A DNA stretch of 35,751 nt from Pirellulaceae bacterium (GCA_022446825.1 JAKVBY010000040.1:1-35751), one strand, 5' to 3'; positions 24,026 through 32,330 are shown, counted from the first letter of the stretch. The notes: generated by a model not told the origin, from the letters alone. Program-made: numbers and translations.

Positions 24026-25587
24026 ACAACCAGGGGCGTCGTGTACGGACGAGGAGTCTTTGTTCGTACGTTCGACAACCGGTATTGAATGAGCCTCTGC
24101 GCCGTTTGGGACGGCGCGGTCGTTTGTCTCTTCGAGTTGTAGCGTGTTGCGGCGTGTTCTTGTCCATGGCTTGTGCGGTTGTACAGGCCCAAGAAACTTG
24201 GGAGTTCTCTCCTTATCAAATTCGCATCTGGCTTGTGGTTGAGTCAACAGGCGAACTGCCACCCACTCTTCATAGTGATCTCGAGCGAGAATTGCGTCAG
24301 TTTGCGGAAATCCATGCTGGTGCGACATGGAACGTGCAGGTTGAATCGCCGCCAGACAAACTTCGAGGTCTGATGCTGCGTTCTTTGAGTAAAGTGACGA
24401 TTCCTTTGATTACCGCACAGAGCACAACACACTATGAGAGTGACAAATTGATCATGCTGGCAGTGTCTGTGGGAAATAATGGGTACCAGATTCAAGCGCG
24501 GGAGATTGATGGCAGGACCCGGCACGCAGGCAAGACGATTACACGTTCTACGTTTCAAGTGCGGCAGATCGCTTACGAAGCGTTTCGTGCGGTGTCGACC
24601 GCGTTTGCGCCGGTGGCCAGAATTGAAGAGATAGAGGGAAAGTTGGCCACGCTGCGGCCGCGAGCGATGCAACTGATATTCCCGCCGGAAGCTGAGAATC
24701 CCGCCAGGATCGATTCCAACCAAGTTTTTGAGGTAATCATTCGTCGTAACAACCGGCGGACCGGAGAACCGCGGAGTGTGAACGGCATCGAGGTCTTACC
24801 ATTTACTTATGTGATCACGACCGATCGTGATGTACGGGTATTTAATTCTCAGGTACATACGGGGATATCGAACCCCTTTGGTGGTCGCGTCAGTAAAAGC
24901 ATGGAGCGGTATGCGATCCGTGTGCGTCCGACCGGACCGTCCACTTGGTTGCAGGTTCAATCACGCCAAGAGCCTCACGAAAAACTGGCTGGCTATGACG
25001 TTTACAGTAAAGATGTGATCACCGATGATCCTTTTGAATTGGATAAGCAGGAGGTGCCGCCAAAACTCGGACGTACCGACTGGCGCGGCATGGTCGAAAT
25101 TGTTGATAACGATTCACCAATACGTGTGATTTTTGTCAAAAATGGCGAACGGTTTCTCGCCAAGGTGCCAATCGTTCCTGGTTTGGAGCCGCTGGTGACC
25201 GCGGAAACTTTTAATGATGGCCAACGCTTGCAGGCCGAGACTTATGTGCGAGAGATTCAAGGGCAAGTCTTGAGCCTTGTTTTACAGCGGCAGATCATGG
25301 CATCTCGAATCCGACAGCGGATTCAGGAGAAAAATGTCGACGGCGATGACAGTGCTCAGGAATTGTTGGTCGATTTCAAAAAGCTGAGTTCCAGAGCTGA
25401 TCTAATTACGCGGAAAAACGAACAACAAAATCGTATTAATCAAAGCGATGCGGAGTTAGATCGAAGTTCTCGGGTCAAAATCGACATGCTTTTCTCCAAG
25501 ACAGAGACGCTGATTGATAAATTTATCGATCCCAGCTTGGTAGATACGTTGACAACTGAGATTGCTGAAGCACGCTCGCCGGAATAG
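23998..25587 (+). CDS. Exported protein of unknown function, last gene of the ExbB/ExbD block
   Basis: I do not recognise the family. The ATG overlaps the end of the preceding gene by 28 nt. With it the product is 529 aa, with an unusually long basic N-terminus before the hydrophobic core RVVACCGVFLSMACAVVQAQ. A TTG at 24085 would start a conventional signal peptide (NEPLRRLGRRGRLSLRVVAC) and may be the real start. No ribosome binding site decides between them. The mature part is beta-rich in the middle (IDSNQVFEVIIRRNNRRTGE, DNDSPIRVIFVKNGERF) and ends in charged helices (about 430-520), so it looks like a periplasmic adaptor with a coiled-coil end. Gene order and overlap suggest that it works with the solute-binding-like protein. 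Confidence 0.75.
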   Translation: MGSCAKHRVDNQGRRVRTRSLCSYVRQPVLNEPLRRLGRRGRLSLRVVACCGVFLSMACAVVQAQETWEFSPYQIRIWLVVESTGELPPTLHSDLERELRQFAEIHAGATWNVQVESPPDKLRGLMLRSLSKVTIPLITAQSTTHYESDKLIMLAVSVGNNGYQIQAREIDGRTRHAGKTITRSTFQVRQIAYEAFRAVSTAFAPVARIEEIEGKLATLRPRAMQLIFPPEAENPARIDSNQVFEVIIRRNNRRTGEPRSVNGIEVLPFTYVITTDRDVRVFNSQVHTGISNPFGGRVSKSMERYAIRVRPTGPSTWLQVQSRQEPHEKLAGYDVYSKDVITDDPFELDKQEVPPKLGRTDWRGMVEIVDNDSPIRVIFVKNGERFLAKVPIVPGLEPLVTAETFNDGQRLQAETYVREIQGQVLSLVLQRQIMASRIRQRIQEKNVDGDDSAQELLVDFKKLSSRADLITRKNEQQNRINQSDAELDRSSRVKIDMLFSKTETLIDKFIDPSLVDTLTTEIAEARSPE

Positions 25588-25651
25588 GGTGCGAACAGTC
25601 AACGTTTTATGGTGTGGTCGTCAGGTTTATGGAAAGCTCTGACGAAAAATG

Positions 25652-27049
25652 TCACGTCATGAACCGAGCCACGAAGAATCCGATCAGGACGCCGATCAAA
25701 ACGGAAGCGGGTATGGCGATGGCCAGGGCGATCACAAGGGTGTTAAATGCCGCCATGGTTTGCCGATGTTCGGAAGCTGTTTGGGGGGCTGGTAAGGGAG
25801 GCGGTTGGGGCGGCTGAGAGGTGTTTCGGAGGCTGTGTGTGTCCTGGTTGGAAGCAGCCAGGGAACTGGTGCCCTGCGATGTTTGGCTCAGGCTGACGGA
25901 CTCGGAGGCAGAAATGTCGAGGCCTTCGTTGGTTTCTTCAAGTTCATCCATGATGTCCGCCGTTGGTAGGGGGGGCGGTGTCCAAGGAGATTTGCTCAGT
26001 CCTTGGGACGGGACGACGCTGACATCACCAGCCCATGTTTCAAGTCGCGCGGCTACTTCTGCTGCGGAGGCAATGCGATTGGCTGGTTCTTTCTCCATCA
26101 TGTCGGCAATAATTTCAACGAATTCTTCGCTCAAATCTGGATTAAACCGCCGCGGGTGCCAGGGGGTTTCCTGAACGTGACGACGTGTCTTTTCTGCAGC
26201 GGTTCCTCCCGGAAAGGGGACTTTACCGGTGACTGCGTAATACAGCGAACACCCCAGTGAATAAATGTCACTGACGGCAGTGACATTGAGGGGAGTGCGA
26301 ATTTGTTCTGGTGACAAGTAATCGGCTGTGCCGACAATTTTGCCGGCGCGCGGGTCCTCGTCAACCTTGTTCATAAAGGCAGACAAGCCCAGATCAGAAA
26401 CCTTCACGTGACCCGTTGGTGTGACCAGTAAATTACCAGGTTTGATGTCACGATGGATGAGACCGCGCTGGTGGGCGTATTCCAACCCTAGCGCTGCCTG
26501 CATCGCGACACTCGCTGCTTGTTTGATAGTCAAGGGGCCCTGACGGCGCACTAGGCGACGCAGGTCTGTTCCGGGTACGTACTCGGTTACGAGGTAGTGA
26601 ACATGACCATCGTGCCCCGCATCGTGTGCGCGCACGAGGTTGGGGTGATCGAGTTGTGCCTGAGTGCGAATTTCACGTGTAAAACTACTGATCGCCTCTG
26701 GCGTCGCCTTGTTTAGTGGAAGCACTTTGATGGCGGTTACACGACCCATCATTTTGTGCTCTGCCTTGAATACTTGGCCCATGCCACCTTGACCAATGAA
26801 ATCCGTAATGATGTAAGGGCCTAAGTCGAGTTTGGTGCGCCCGCCTTGTAACTGTTTGACCTGGTAGGGCGTTAAGAGATCCAATTCAACCAGTTTTTCC
26901 GCGAGAATTTCTGCGGGTATCTCTGGTGTATCGGAGGTGTCAGAAAGTTCTGACCGCACTGCTTCTTCTGCCAGTTTGAGGCCTTTTTCGTCTAGTAGGC
27001 CACTCACCAGAATGGAAGTTCGAAATATTGCTCGTGTTGAAGCAGCCAT
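25652..27049 (-). CDS. Hanks-type Ser/Thr protein kinase with C-terminal TM anchor
   Basis: 465 aa. Residues 40-78 form the planctomycete N-terminal module (EILAEKLVELDLLTPYQVKQ). The kinase domain runs from about 80 to 345: glycine loop IGQGGMGQVFKAEH, ATP-binding Lys about 108 in TAIKVLP, catalytic loop HRDIKPGN (199-206), DLG in place of DFG (219-221) and GTADYLSPEQ. DLG variants are common in active bacterial kinases. A Pro/Ser-rich linker follows, and a membrane helix lies at the very C-terminus (FNTLVIALAIAIPASVLIGV, about 434-460), leaving almost nothing outside. So it is a cytoplasmic, tail-anchored kinase with no external sensor of its own. It converges on the ExbB/ExbD operon with a 64-nt gap. 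Confidence 0.93.
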   Translation of the reverse strand: MAASTRAIFRTSILVSGLLDEKGLKLAEEAVRSELSDTSDTPEIPAEILAEKLVELDLLTPYQVKQLQGGRTKLDLGPYIITDFIGQGGMGQVFKAEHKMMGRVTAIKVLPLNKATPEAISSFTREIRTQAQLDHPNLVRAHDAGHDGHVHYLVTEYVPGTDLRRLVRRQGPLTIKQAASVAMQAALGLEYAHQRGLIHRDIKPGNLLVTPTGHVKVSDLGLSAFMNKVDEDPRAGKIVGTADYLSPEQIRTPLNVTAVSDIYSLGCSLYYAVTGKVPFPGGTAAEKTRRHVQETPWHPRRFNPDLSEEFVEIIADMMEKEPANRIASAAEVAARLETWAGDVSVVPSQGLSKSPWTPPPLPTADIMDELEETNEGLDISASESVSLSQTSQGTSSLAASNQDTHSLRNTSQPPQPPPLPAPQTASEHRQTMAAFNTLVIALAIAIPASVLIGVLIGFFVARFMT

Positions 27050-27205
27050 GCGGGCCGTGCCAGGGATGGGAGACGAAGTCTGGAGACATAGCCAATAGAG
27101 TTTGTGCCTAAATCATACCTCTTCTAGTTTGATCACTCTAGCGTTGAATCATGTCAGCTAACAGCTAAAAGTAGCGTTTTTGGTGGGGGAGCGAATGGAT
27201 GATCG

Positions 27206-27889
27206 TTACTTTTCATCCAATCGGAAGCGAGTCCATGAAGCCGGTGTTTCCACTTCAAAACGCAAGCGGTCTTTGCTTACGGGGTGGGCAAAGCTCAGCA
27301 CACGCGAGTGGAGCGCAATGCCTCGCGCGAACGGCTGTTGGCTGCCATACTTTTTATCACCGACAATTGGCATGGAACGCTCTGCAAGCTGGACGCGAAT
27401 CTGGTGTTTTCTACCGGTCATTAAGTCGATTTCTAGAATGGTGTATCCATTCCGATGTTTAATTGTTTGGTAACGTAAGCGGGCCTGCTTTGCGCCGGGG
27501 TCGCTCATGCGAACGCTTTCGACGCGTTGCCGCTGATCGTTTTTGCGCAACCAATCTTCAAAAACACCAGAGTCGGAAGCCGGAGTTCCTGCGATGGCTG
27601 CCCAGTAAACCTTACTGACTGTCCCCAGGCGAAATTGTTCGGAAAGACGACTTGCTGCTTTGGAAGTGCGGGCCAGAACCACCGCGCCCGTTACCATGCG
27701 GTCGAGGCGACTGACAACACCAAGAAATACATTTCCCGGTTTATGGTATTTGTGTTTGAGATATGCTTTGGCCAAAACGACCAAACTGGGATCTCCTTGC
27801 CGGACTCCCATTGTCGGCAATTCTGCTGGTTTATTGACCACCAAGAGGTGGTTGTCTTCATAGAGAATGTGAAGAGGTTTTTCTGGCAT
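27206..27889 (-). CDS. RluA-family RNA pseudouridine synthase
   Basis: A 227-aa cytoplasmic enzyme that isomerises uridine in rRNA or tRNA. The start ILYEDNHLLVVNKPAELPTM is typical of the RluA family. The catalytic Asp is at about 63 in VSRLDRMVTGAV, where the usual His before RLD is Ser. The later motif GRKHQIRVQLAERSMPIVGD (about 158-178) and RGIALHSRVLSFAHP complete the family pattern. There is no S4 RNA-binding domain, and the length matches the short RluA/TruC-type members. Target position cannot be read from sequence. It is followed after 156 nt by the kinase gene on the same strand, probably as a separate unit. Confidence 0.93.
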   Translation of the reverse strand: MPEKPLHILYEDNHLLVVNKPAELPTMGVRQGDPSLVVLAKAYLKHKYHKPGNVFLGVVSRLDRMVTGAVVLARTSKAASRLSEQFRLGTVSKVYWAAIAGTPASDSGVFEDWLRKNDQRQRVESVRMSDPGAKQARLRYQTIKHRNGYTILEIDLMTGRKHQIRVQLAERSMPIVGDKKYGSQQPFARGIALHSRVLSFAHPVSKDRLRFEVETPASWTRFRLDEK

Positions 27890-27963
27890 GCCGTCTGGCT
27901 TTGGGGTGAATCGGTTCGCAGGTCTTGCGTTTGACGCTTGCAGGAATCGCGTCAGTTCTGCAC

Positions 27964-28032
27964 AGGAGGTATGATGCTATGCAGAGCAAATCCCTGTTGA
28001 AGATTGTCGCCTTTCCACCTCGTCGAGCCTAG
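27964..28032 (+). CDS. Possible 17-codon leader peptide upstream of maf, with a strong ribosome binding site
   Basis: AGGAGGT (27964-27970) is the strongest Shine-Dalgarno sequence I see in the window. Eight nt after it, ATG at 27979 opens a 17-codon frame, MQSKSLLKIVAFPPRRA, ending in TAG at 28030-28032, 16 nt before the maf ATG. ATG codons at 27971 and 27974, nearer the site, would give only MMLCRANPC or a shorter form. It could be a translated leader peptide coupled to maf. Alternatively, TATGAT at 27970-27975 may be a -10 box and the match a coincidence. Confidence 0.3.
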   Translation, partial: RRYDAMQSKSLLKIVAFPPRRA

Positions 28033-28048
28033 GCCAGTCGCGGAAGCC

Positions 28049-28636
28049 ATGAAGCAGCCCATTCCCCCCTTGATTCTGGCGAGTTCTTCGCCGCGTCGGC
28101 AGCAACTCTTGGAGGAAGTTGGTCTCTCGTTCACAGTGGTTCCACCTAGCGATACAGCGGAGTCTGGTGTGATCCAGGGGGAATCTGCAGATCAATTAGT
28201 GGCCCGTCTGGCCTTTCAGAAAGCATGTGATGTAGCGGGAGGAGTGACTACCGGGCTTGTTCTCGGTGGGGATACTGTGGCCGCCTGCGCTGGTCGAATT
28301 TTGGGTAAACCTCGAGATGAAAAGCATGCGCGAGAAATGCTGGAATTGATGCGTGGACGCGAGCACACCGTGCATAGTGGTGTTTGCCTCTGGTTACGTC
28401 CTGGCGATCGGCATCTGGTCCGTGTAGCGACTACCACACTGTTGATGGAGCCAATTTCGAACGAGCAGTTGAGGGAGTACCTGGTATCGAGGGCGTGGGA
28501 GGGTAAGGCCGGTGCTTTCGGGTATCAGGACGGTTTGGATTGGGTGTATCTTCTGCAGGGAAGTGAGTCGAATGTCGTAGGGTTGCCACTTGAGTTACTG
28601 GGGGAGATGTTGCGGGAGTTTGAGATAGGGATGTGA
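28049..28636 (+). CDS. maf: Maf family nucleoside triphosphate pyrophosphatase
   Basis: The 195-aa cytoplasmic enzyme hydrolyses non-canonical or modified nucleoside triphosphates to monophosphates and is linked to septum control and housecleaning. The motifs are all present: LILASSSPRRQQLLEEVGL at the start, GLVLGGDTVA with the catalytic Asp (about residue 76), GRILGKPRDEKHAREML, HTVHSGVCLW, and WEGKAGAFGYQDG near 150-162. A TTG at 28004 would add 15 residues with no family similarity, so the ATG at 28049 is chosen. I cannot separate the dTTP/UTP-type from the m7GTP-type subfamily with confidence. Confidence 0.92.
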   Translation: MKQPIPPLILASSSPRRQQLLEEVGLSFTVVPPSDTAESGVIQGESADQLVARLAFQKACDVAGGVTTGLVLGGDTVAACAGRILGKPRDEKHAREMLELMRGREHTVHSGVCLWLRPGDRHLVRVATTTLLMEPISNEQLREYLVSRAWEGKAGAFGYQDGLDWVYLLQGSESNVVGLPLELLGEMLREFEIGM

Positions 28637-28787
28637 AATCGGTTGTTTTTCAGAGATTGGCAAGGCAAAGTCGTCACGCAGCGGTCCTGTTGCAATACGG
28701 TCTGCGCGACAAGCCATGACTCGAAAATGTCAAGCGTTCCGTGGCAAGCGACTCGATGTGGATCGCTTTGTTTATGTAGGAAGGTGG

Positions 28788-28812
28788 TCTAACCCTTTTA
28801 TCGCTGGTTAGA
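28788..28812. terminator. Hairpin in the convergent gap after the methyltransferase gene
   Basis: TCTAACC (28788-28794) and GGTTAGA (28806-28812) form a perfect 7-bp stem with an 11-nt loop, 4 nt beyond the methyltransferase stop. There is no T-run on either side, so it is a weak terminator candidate or a transcript-end stabiliser. Confidence 0.3.
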
Positions 28813-28816
28813 TACC

Positions 28817-29830
28817 TCAGAGTCCGCTCGCTTCTAGATAGACGATGGTTTTGTTTTGCAGGTCACCGACGCGATATTCGGGAGAAGGGATGGGGACTGA
28901 CTCCGCCAGTGTCTGTAATTCTTCGGGTGTGCGATAAAGCAAGTACCAGTTTCCAAACCATTCCATATAAACGCGACTTGGATTAACAGGTCCAAAGTTG
29001 AAGACCAAAAGGCTGCCATCTTGACGTAGGCAATTCCATAGCGTGCTCAGCATACTGCTCGCTTGAGAGGTTGGTAAATAATCAAACAATCCGGCGCAGT
29101 AACAGAAGTCGATCGGTGGTATGACGTGCGATTGCGTTTGGTTTTGGGGCAGTCGAAAGAGATTCACGCGATGTTGATGGATGTTCGCGGCGGAGATGTA
29201 GTGCCTCAGGTGGGCATGCGCGTAGGCCAGTGCTGCGGGGTCCATGTCGAAGAGGTGAATGTGCCAGGCATTTTGATTTGTATCTGTTGATTTGCGGAGG
29301 GCAAGTTCAATTTCGATGGCTGGCCCGGAGCCAATGGCGGCAAGATGAAATTCGCGTGACGGCCGCTGGGTGGCTTGCCGGTCAGCGGCAGCAAGGATTT
29401 TTGCTGCAATTAGATGGGAGCGATCGCGGACAGCCATGGGGGCGGCTTGGTCTTGAAAAAAACGGTCAAAAAACTGTCCCAGAGGATGATTGCATGTCCA
29501 GAAGCTCGCAATTCGTGAGAGCATGATATGATCGCCAGCGTAGCCTCGGGGTTTTTCACGGGCATGAAGTTGCAGTACACCAGAGGAGAGGATATTGCCG
29601 GCAATCTTCCATAAGGTATTGGAGGGAAGGCGAGTGGATTCGCCGTTACAACCCGTTTGGCGGAGTATGTCAAGGCAGTGATTTAACGCGTGGCACACTT
29701 GACGATACGCCTCATCCTGGTCCGTCGTCCAATTCCGAGTCTCGCGTTGACTTTGTGCTAGGCGGTCGACCAATTCGGATGCAGCGTAATGTGCGGTCGA
29801 CGACACAGTTTGTATAAAGTTTTTTTCCAT
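28817..29830 (-). CDS. Class I SAM-dependent methyltransferase, PhcB-like (3-hydroxypalmitate methyl ester synthesis family)
   Basis: 337 aa. A helical N-terminal domain carries the motif KPRGYAGDHIMLSRI (about residues 93-107), which I associate with the family annotated as 'extracellular factor 3-hydroxypalmitic acid methyl ester biosynthesis' (PhcB of Ralstonia). A Rossmann methyltransferase domain follows, with the SAM loop LAAIGSGPAIEIEL (about 163-176), an acidic residue in HLFDMDPAAL, and DFCYCAGLFDYLP. PhcB makes a diffusible fatty-acid methyl ester signal. Homologues outside Proteobacteria are of unknown function, and no PhcS/PhcR-type two-component genes are near. A GTG at 29836 is an alternative start; the ATG is preferred. 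There is no signal peptide. Confidence 0.78.
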   Translation of the reverse strand: MEKNFIQTVSSTAHYAASELVDRLAQSQRETRNWTTDQDEAYRQVCHALNHCLDILRQTGCNGESTRLPSNTLWKIAGNILSSGVLQLHAREKPRGYAGDHIMLSRIASFWTCNHPLGQFFDRFFQDQAAPMAVRDRSHLIAAKILAAADRQATQRPSREFHLAAIGSGPAIEIELALRKSTDTNQNAWHIHLFDMDPAALAYAHAHLRHYISAANIHQHRVNLFRLPQNQTQSHVIPPIDFCYCAGLFDYLPTSQASSMLSTLWNCLRQDGSLLVFNFGPVNPSRVYMEWFGNWYLLYRTPEELQTLAESVPIPSPEYRVGDLQNKTIVYLEASGL

Positions 29831-30017
29831 CTTCACCCATTTGACAGAAGAGATTGAGACGGCAAATAGCCCTTGAAGAGGTCAGAGCGGTCGTTAAATC
29901 TCACTAGGAGACTGGATGGGAACCTGCTAAACTCACCGCGATTATTCTACGCTAGGGTAGCATTACAAGGGAATGAATGCTGCTTTTTAGGGCCAAAATC
30001 GTCAAGGAAGACTCGGT

Positions 30018-31103
30018 ATGCAGTCGTTAAGTGTGAGCGGTGTTCTCGTTGCTGTCGGATGTTCGAGCTTGTTGCTAGGCTTGGTACCGGCCCACGCCCA
30101 AAATCGAGTGGGTGACGGACGCGTTAAGTCCACAGGCGAAATTACTGCTGCGGGACAAAAAAAAGCCCCGCTTGGTGGGCCGCGACAAACGGCAGTCACG
30201 CCGGGGCAGGGCCAGCGTAAATTGCCGCCCGGATTTCCGATTTCGAAGCAACACGAAGAATTTGTCGTGCGACTATTGCACCATTGGGAAAAGCAAAGTG
30301 CTAAGATCGAACGGTATCGGTGTGGGTTCACCCGTTACGAATATAATCCGGTCCTGGGCCCGGGGGTCAATGCGCAGACTGGTGTCTTGCCAGCGCGGAC
30401 GAAGAGTTTCGGTAAGATCATGTATGCCGCTCCGGATAAGGGCCTTTTTCGTGTTGATGAAGTGACGCATTATCGTCCCGGAAAACAATCGGGAGGCAAG
30501 GCTCAGTATGTCAAACACGAGGCAGAGCACGGAGAGCATTGGGTGTGTGATGGAGTTCGTGTCTTTGAGTTTCGTCACCATCAAAAAGAATTAGTTCAGA
30601 TCGAGTTGCCTCCGGAGATGCATGGTAAGGGAATTGTAGATGGGCCGCTGCCATTTTTGTTTGGCGCCGAAGCACAAAAGATTTTGGATCGCTACTGGGT
30701 ACACACGATCACTCCTAAGGATGCGGCCGAGCGGAAGGAGTATTGGCTTGAGGTATTTCCCAAGAGTCAGTCAGATGCTGCGAGTTATAGGATGGTTCAT
30801 GTAATCATCGATAAATATATATTACCAAAGGCAATTCGTATTTTCGCGCCCAATTACCATCCGAAGACAAATCGTACGAGCACGCTGTTTGTATTTGATG
30901 ATCGCGAGCAGAATTGGAGTACGATTCCCGAGAAACTCAATTTGTTCCATCGAGCATTCCATAAACCGAAGATGCCCGATGGTTGGAAGTTAGTTCCTTA
31001 TACGCAGGCAGGCATGGCGGCCACTCGTAATGCGAGTCGCACAAGTGAGCAAAGCCGCCCTGCGGAGCGATCGGGCGTCTCCCAAGAGACGCGATCTCGC
31101 TAG
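30018..31103 (+). CDS. Exported planctomycete protein, TIGR03009-like
   Basis: 361 aa with a signal peptide (VSGVLVAVGCSSLLLGLVPA, cleaved near AHA-Q). A Gly/Pro/Lys-rich segment follows, then a folded region from about 75 to 320 that resembles the TIGR03009 planctomycete domain: HWEKQSAKIERYRCGFTRYE, FGKIMYAAPDKGLFRVDEV, EHWVCDGVRVFEFRHHQKEL and a beta-rich end. The pattern (measure a lipid/protein-contact sheet, then 'W-C-D-G') recalls LolA-type half barrels, but that is inference. The last 35 residues are Ser/Arg-rich. AGGAAG about 10 nt upstream supports the ATG. The function is unknown. Confidence 0.72.
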   Translation: MQSLSVSGVLVAVGCSSLLLGLVPAHAQNRVGDGRVKSTGEITAAGQKKAPLGGPRQTAVTPGQGQRKLPPGFPISKQHEEFVVRLLHHWEKQSAKIERYRCGFTRYEYNPVLGPGVNAQTGVLPARTKSFGKIMYAAPDKGLFRVDEVTHYRPGKQSGGKAQYVKHEAEHGEHWVCDGVRVFEFRHHQKELVQIELPPEMHGKGIVDGPLPFLFGAEAQKILDRYWVHTITPKDAAERKEYWLEVFPKSQSDAASYRMVHVIIDKYILPKAIRIFAPNYHPKTNRTSTLFVFDDREQNWSTIPEKLNLFHRAFHKPKMPDGWKLVPYTQAGMAATRNASRTSEQSRPAERSGVSQETRSR

Positions 31104-31134
31104 CCCGAAATTCTTTCTTAACCGACGGGCTTTT
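31075..31134. terminator. Convergent terminator region between the TIGR03009-like gene and pheA
   Basis: Only 14 nt separate the two stop codons. A perfect 7-bp hairpin, GCGTCTC (31075-31081) with GAGACGC (31086-31092), lies inside the end of the plus-strand gene. A second pair, AGCCCG (31102-31107) with CGGGCT (31126-31131), is followed by a few T residues. Either could end transcription, but neither is a textbook match. Confidence 0.4.
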
Positions 31135-32215
31135 GCTTGCGGTACGCGCCCAGTACCTCGAGGCGGGTTGTCTTTTTTTCCAAAGACAGCAAGGCCCGTT
31201 TGAGATACTCATCTTCGAAGTGTCCTTCGACTTCGACAAAGAATAAGTACTCATTTTTGCTGTCAGGCATGGGAAATGATTCGATCCAAGTCATGTTCAA
31301 TTCCCGGCGTTTGAAGACTGCCATAGCATCGGCCAGTGCACCTGGGCAATGCGCGATTTCAAACATTAATGCAGTTTTATCGTTTCCGGACCGTTTGCCG
31401 GGGTTAGGGCCGATGACTGCAAAGCGAGTCACATTGTTTGGGTTGTCTTCAATATTACCGACGATTACTTTGAGTCCATATTGAACGCCAGCTTCTCTGC
31501 TGGCGATTGCAGCCACGGAAGGTTTCTTGGCTGCACGTTTTGCAGCTGCGGCGGTACTTGCCGTTTCGACGATTTTTGCTGCGGGCAAATGTTTGGCGAG
31601 CCAGCCACGGCACTGGGATATTGCTTGGGGTTTGCTGCAGACTTCACGCACGTCTTGTCGCTTTCCCGAACCAAGCAGGTTGTGGTGGATGGCTAATTGG
31701 ACTTCACCACAGATGTTGGTTGGCATACGTGCGAACATGTCGAGGGTGTCGACGACGCGACCATCTGTTGTATTTTCAATGGGTACGATTCCGAAATCCG
31801 TATGCTGGTGTGCGAGTTCTGCAAAGACGGCAGCGATGGAACTTACGGGAACGAGTTCTGCGCTGCTGCCGAATCGTTCAAGGGCAGCTAAGTGGCTGTA
31901 GCTGTAGGGCGGGCCCAAGTACGCGACGGTAGTGGCGGTCACCAAAGCGCAGCAGCCGCTGGTCAGTTCTCGAAAAATTGACCGAACGCATCGATCGTGT
32001 AAGGGACCTGGGTTGGCTTGCAGGAGATCGTCAAAATCCGTGGACTGGATGACGGCAGTACCACTTGCGTTGCTGCCCGGGTTTGCAGAGGTGGTTTGGG
32101 TTCGCGTGAGCCTAGCACGCTGATTGATCAATTTCAGGATCTTTTGGTCCAACTCTGCAAGAGAAGCGGCGCGCTGTTCGCGGGGCAAATGGTTTGCGGG
32201 TCTTTTAGAAGGCAT
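31118..32215 (-). CDS. pheA: Prephenate dehydratase (P-protein) with degenerate chorismate mutase domain
   Basis: The 365-aa cytoplasmic enzyme converts prephenate to phenylpyruvate in phenylalanine synthesis. Residues 1-92 align with an AroQ-type chorismate mutase domain (ELDQKILKLINQRARL, PLHDRCVRSIFRELTSG). The prephenate dehydratase domain spans about 97-270 (VAYLGPPYSYSHLAALERFG, IVPIENTTDG and the substrate motif NVTRFAVIG, with TRF at 263-265). An ACT domain for phenylalanine feedback follows (281-360) with CPGALADAMAVF and IESFP. In the mutase part the conserved Lys after the first helix and the Arg-Glu pair before the last helix are not visible, so that activity is doubtful. A TTGACA/TAGTAA promoter lies on the minus strand just upstream. 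Confidence 0.93.
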   Translation of the reverse strand: MPSKRPANHLPREQRAASLAELDQKILKLINQRARLTRTQTTSANPGSNASGTAVIQSTDFDDLLQANPGPLHDRCVRSIFRELTSGCCALVTATTVAYLGPPYSYSHLAALERFGSSAELVPVSSIAAVFAELAHQHTDFGIVPIENTTDGRVVDTLDMFARMPTNICGEVQLAIHHNLLGSGKRQDVREVCSKPQAISQCRGWLAKHLPAAKIVETASTAAAAKRAAKKPSVAAIASREAGVQYGLKVIVGNIEDNPNNVTRFAVIGPNPGKRSGNDKTALMFEIAHCPGALADAMAVFKRRELNMTWIESFPMPDSKNEYLFFVEVEGHFEDEYLKRALLSLEKKTTRLEVLGAYRKQKPVG

Positions 32216-32260
32216 GGATTATACCGCGGGCTGCAATGGAGAGTGTCCGTCACCGCGTCC

Positions 32261-32289
32261 TTACTAATGGTGATCGAAAAATATGTCAA
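32261..32289 (-). promoter_or_regulatory. Sigma70-type promoter of pheA
   Basis: On the minus strand TTGACA (32289-32284) and TAGTAA (32266-32261) are 17 nt apart. Transcription would begin about 40 nt before the pheA ATG. Confidence 0.5.
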
Positions 32290-32330
32290 CGGGCGGGCTG
32301 GGCGTGAAAGCCGCTTCTCGACTGTGGGTC

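Noticed and set aside
25619..25644. CGTCAG/CTGACG hairpin between the exported protein and the convergent kinase gene
   Set aside because: Only 6 bp with a 14-nt loop and no T-run for either strand, so not convincing as a terminator.
28637..28780. Short repeats (CAAGC and ACTCGA phrases) in the gap after maf
   Set aside because: Copies are only 5-8 nt and irregularly spaced, as expected by chance.
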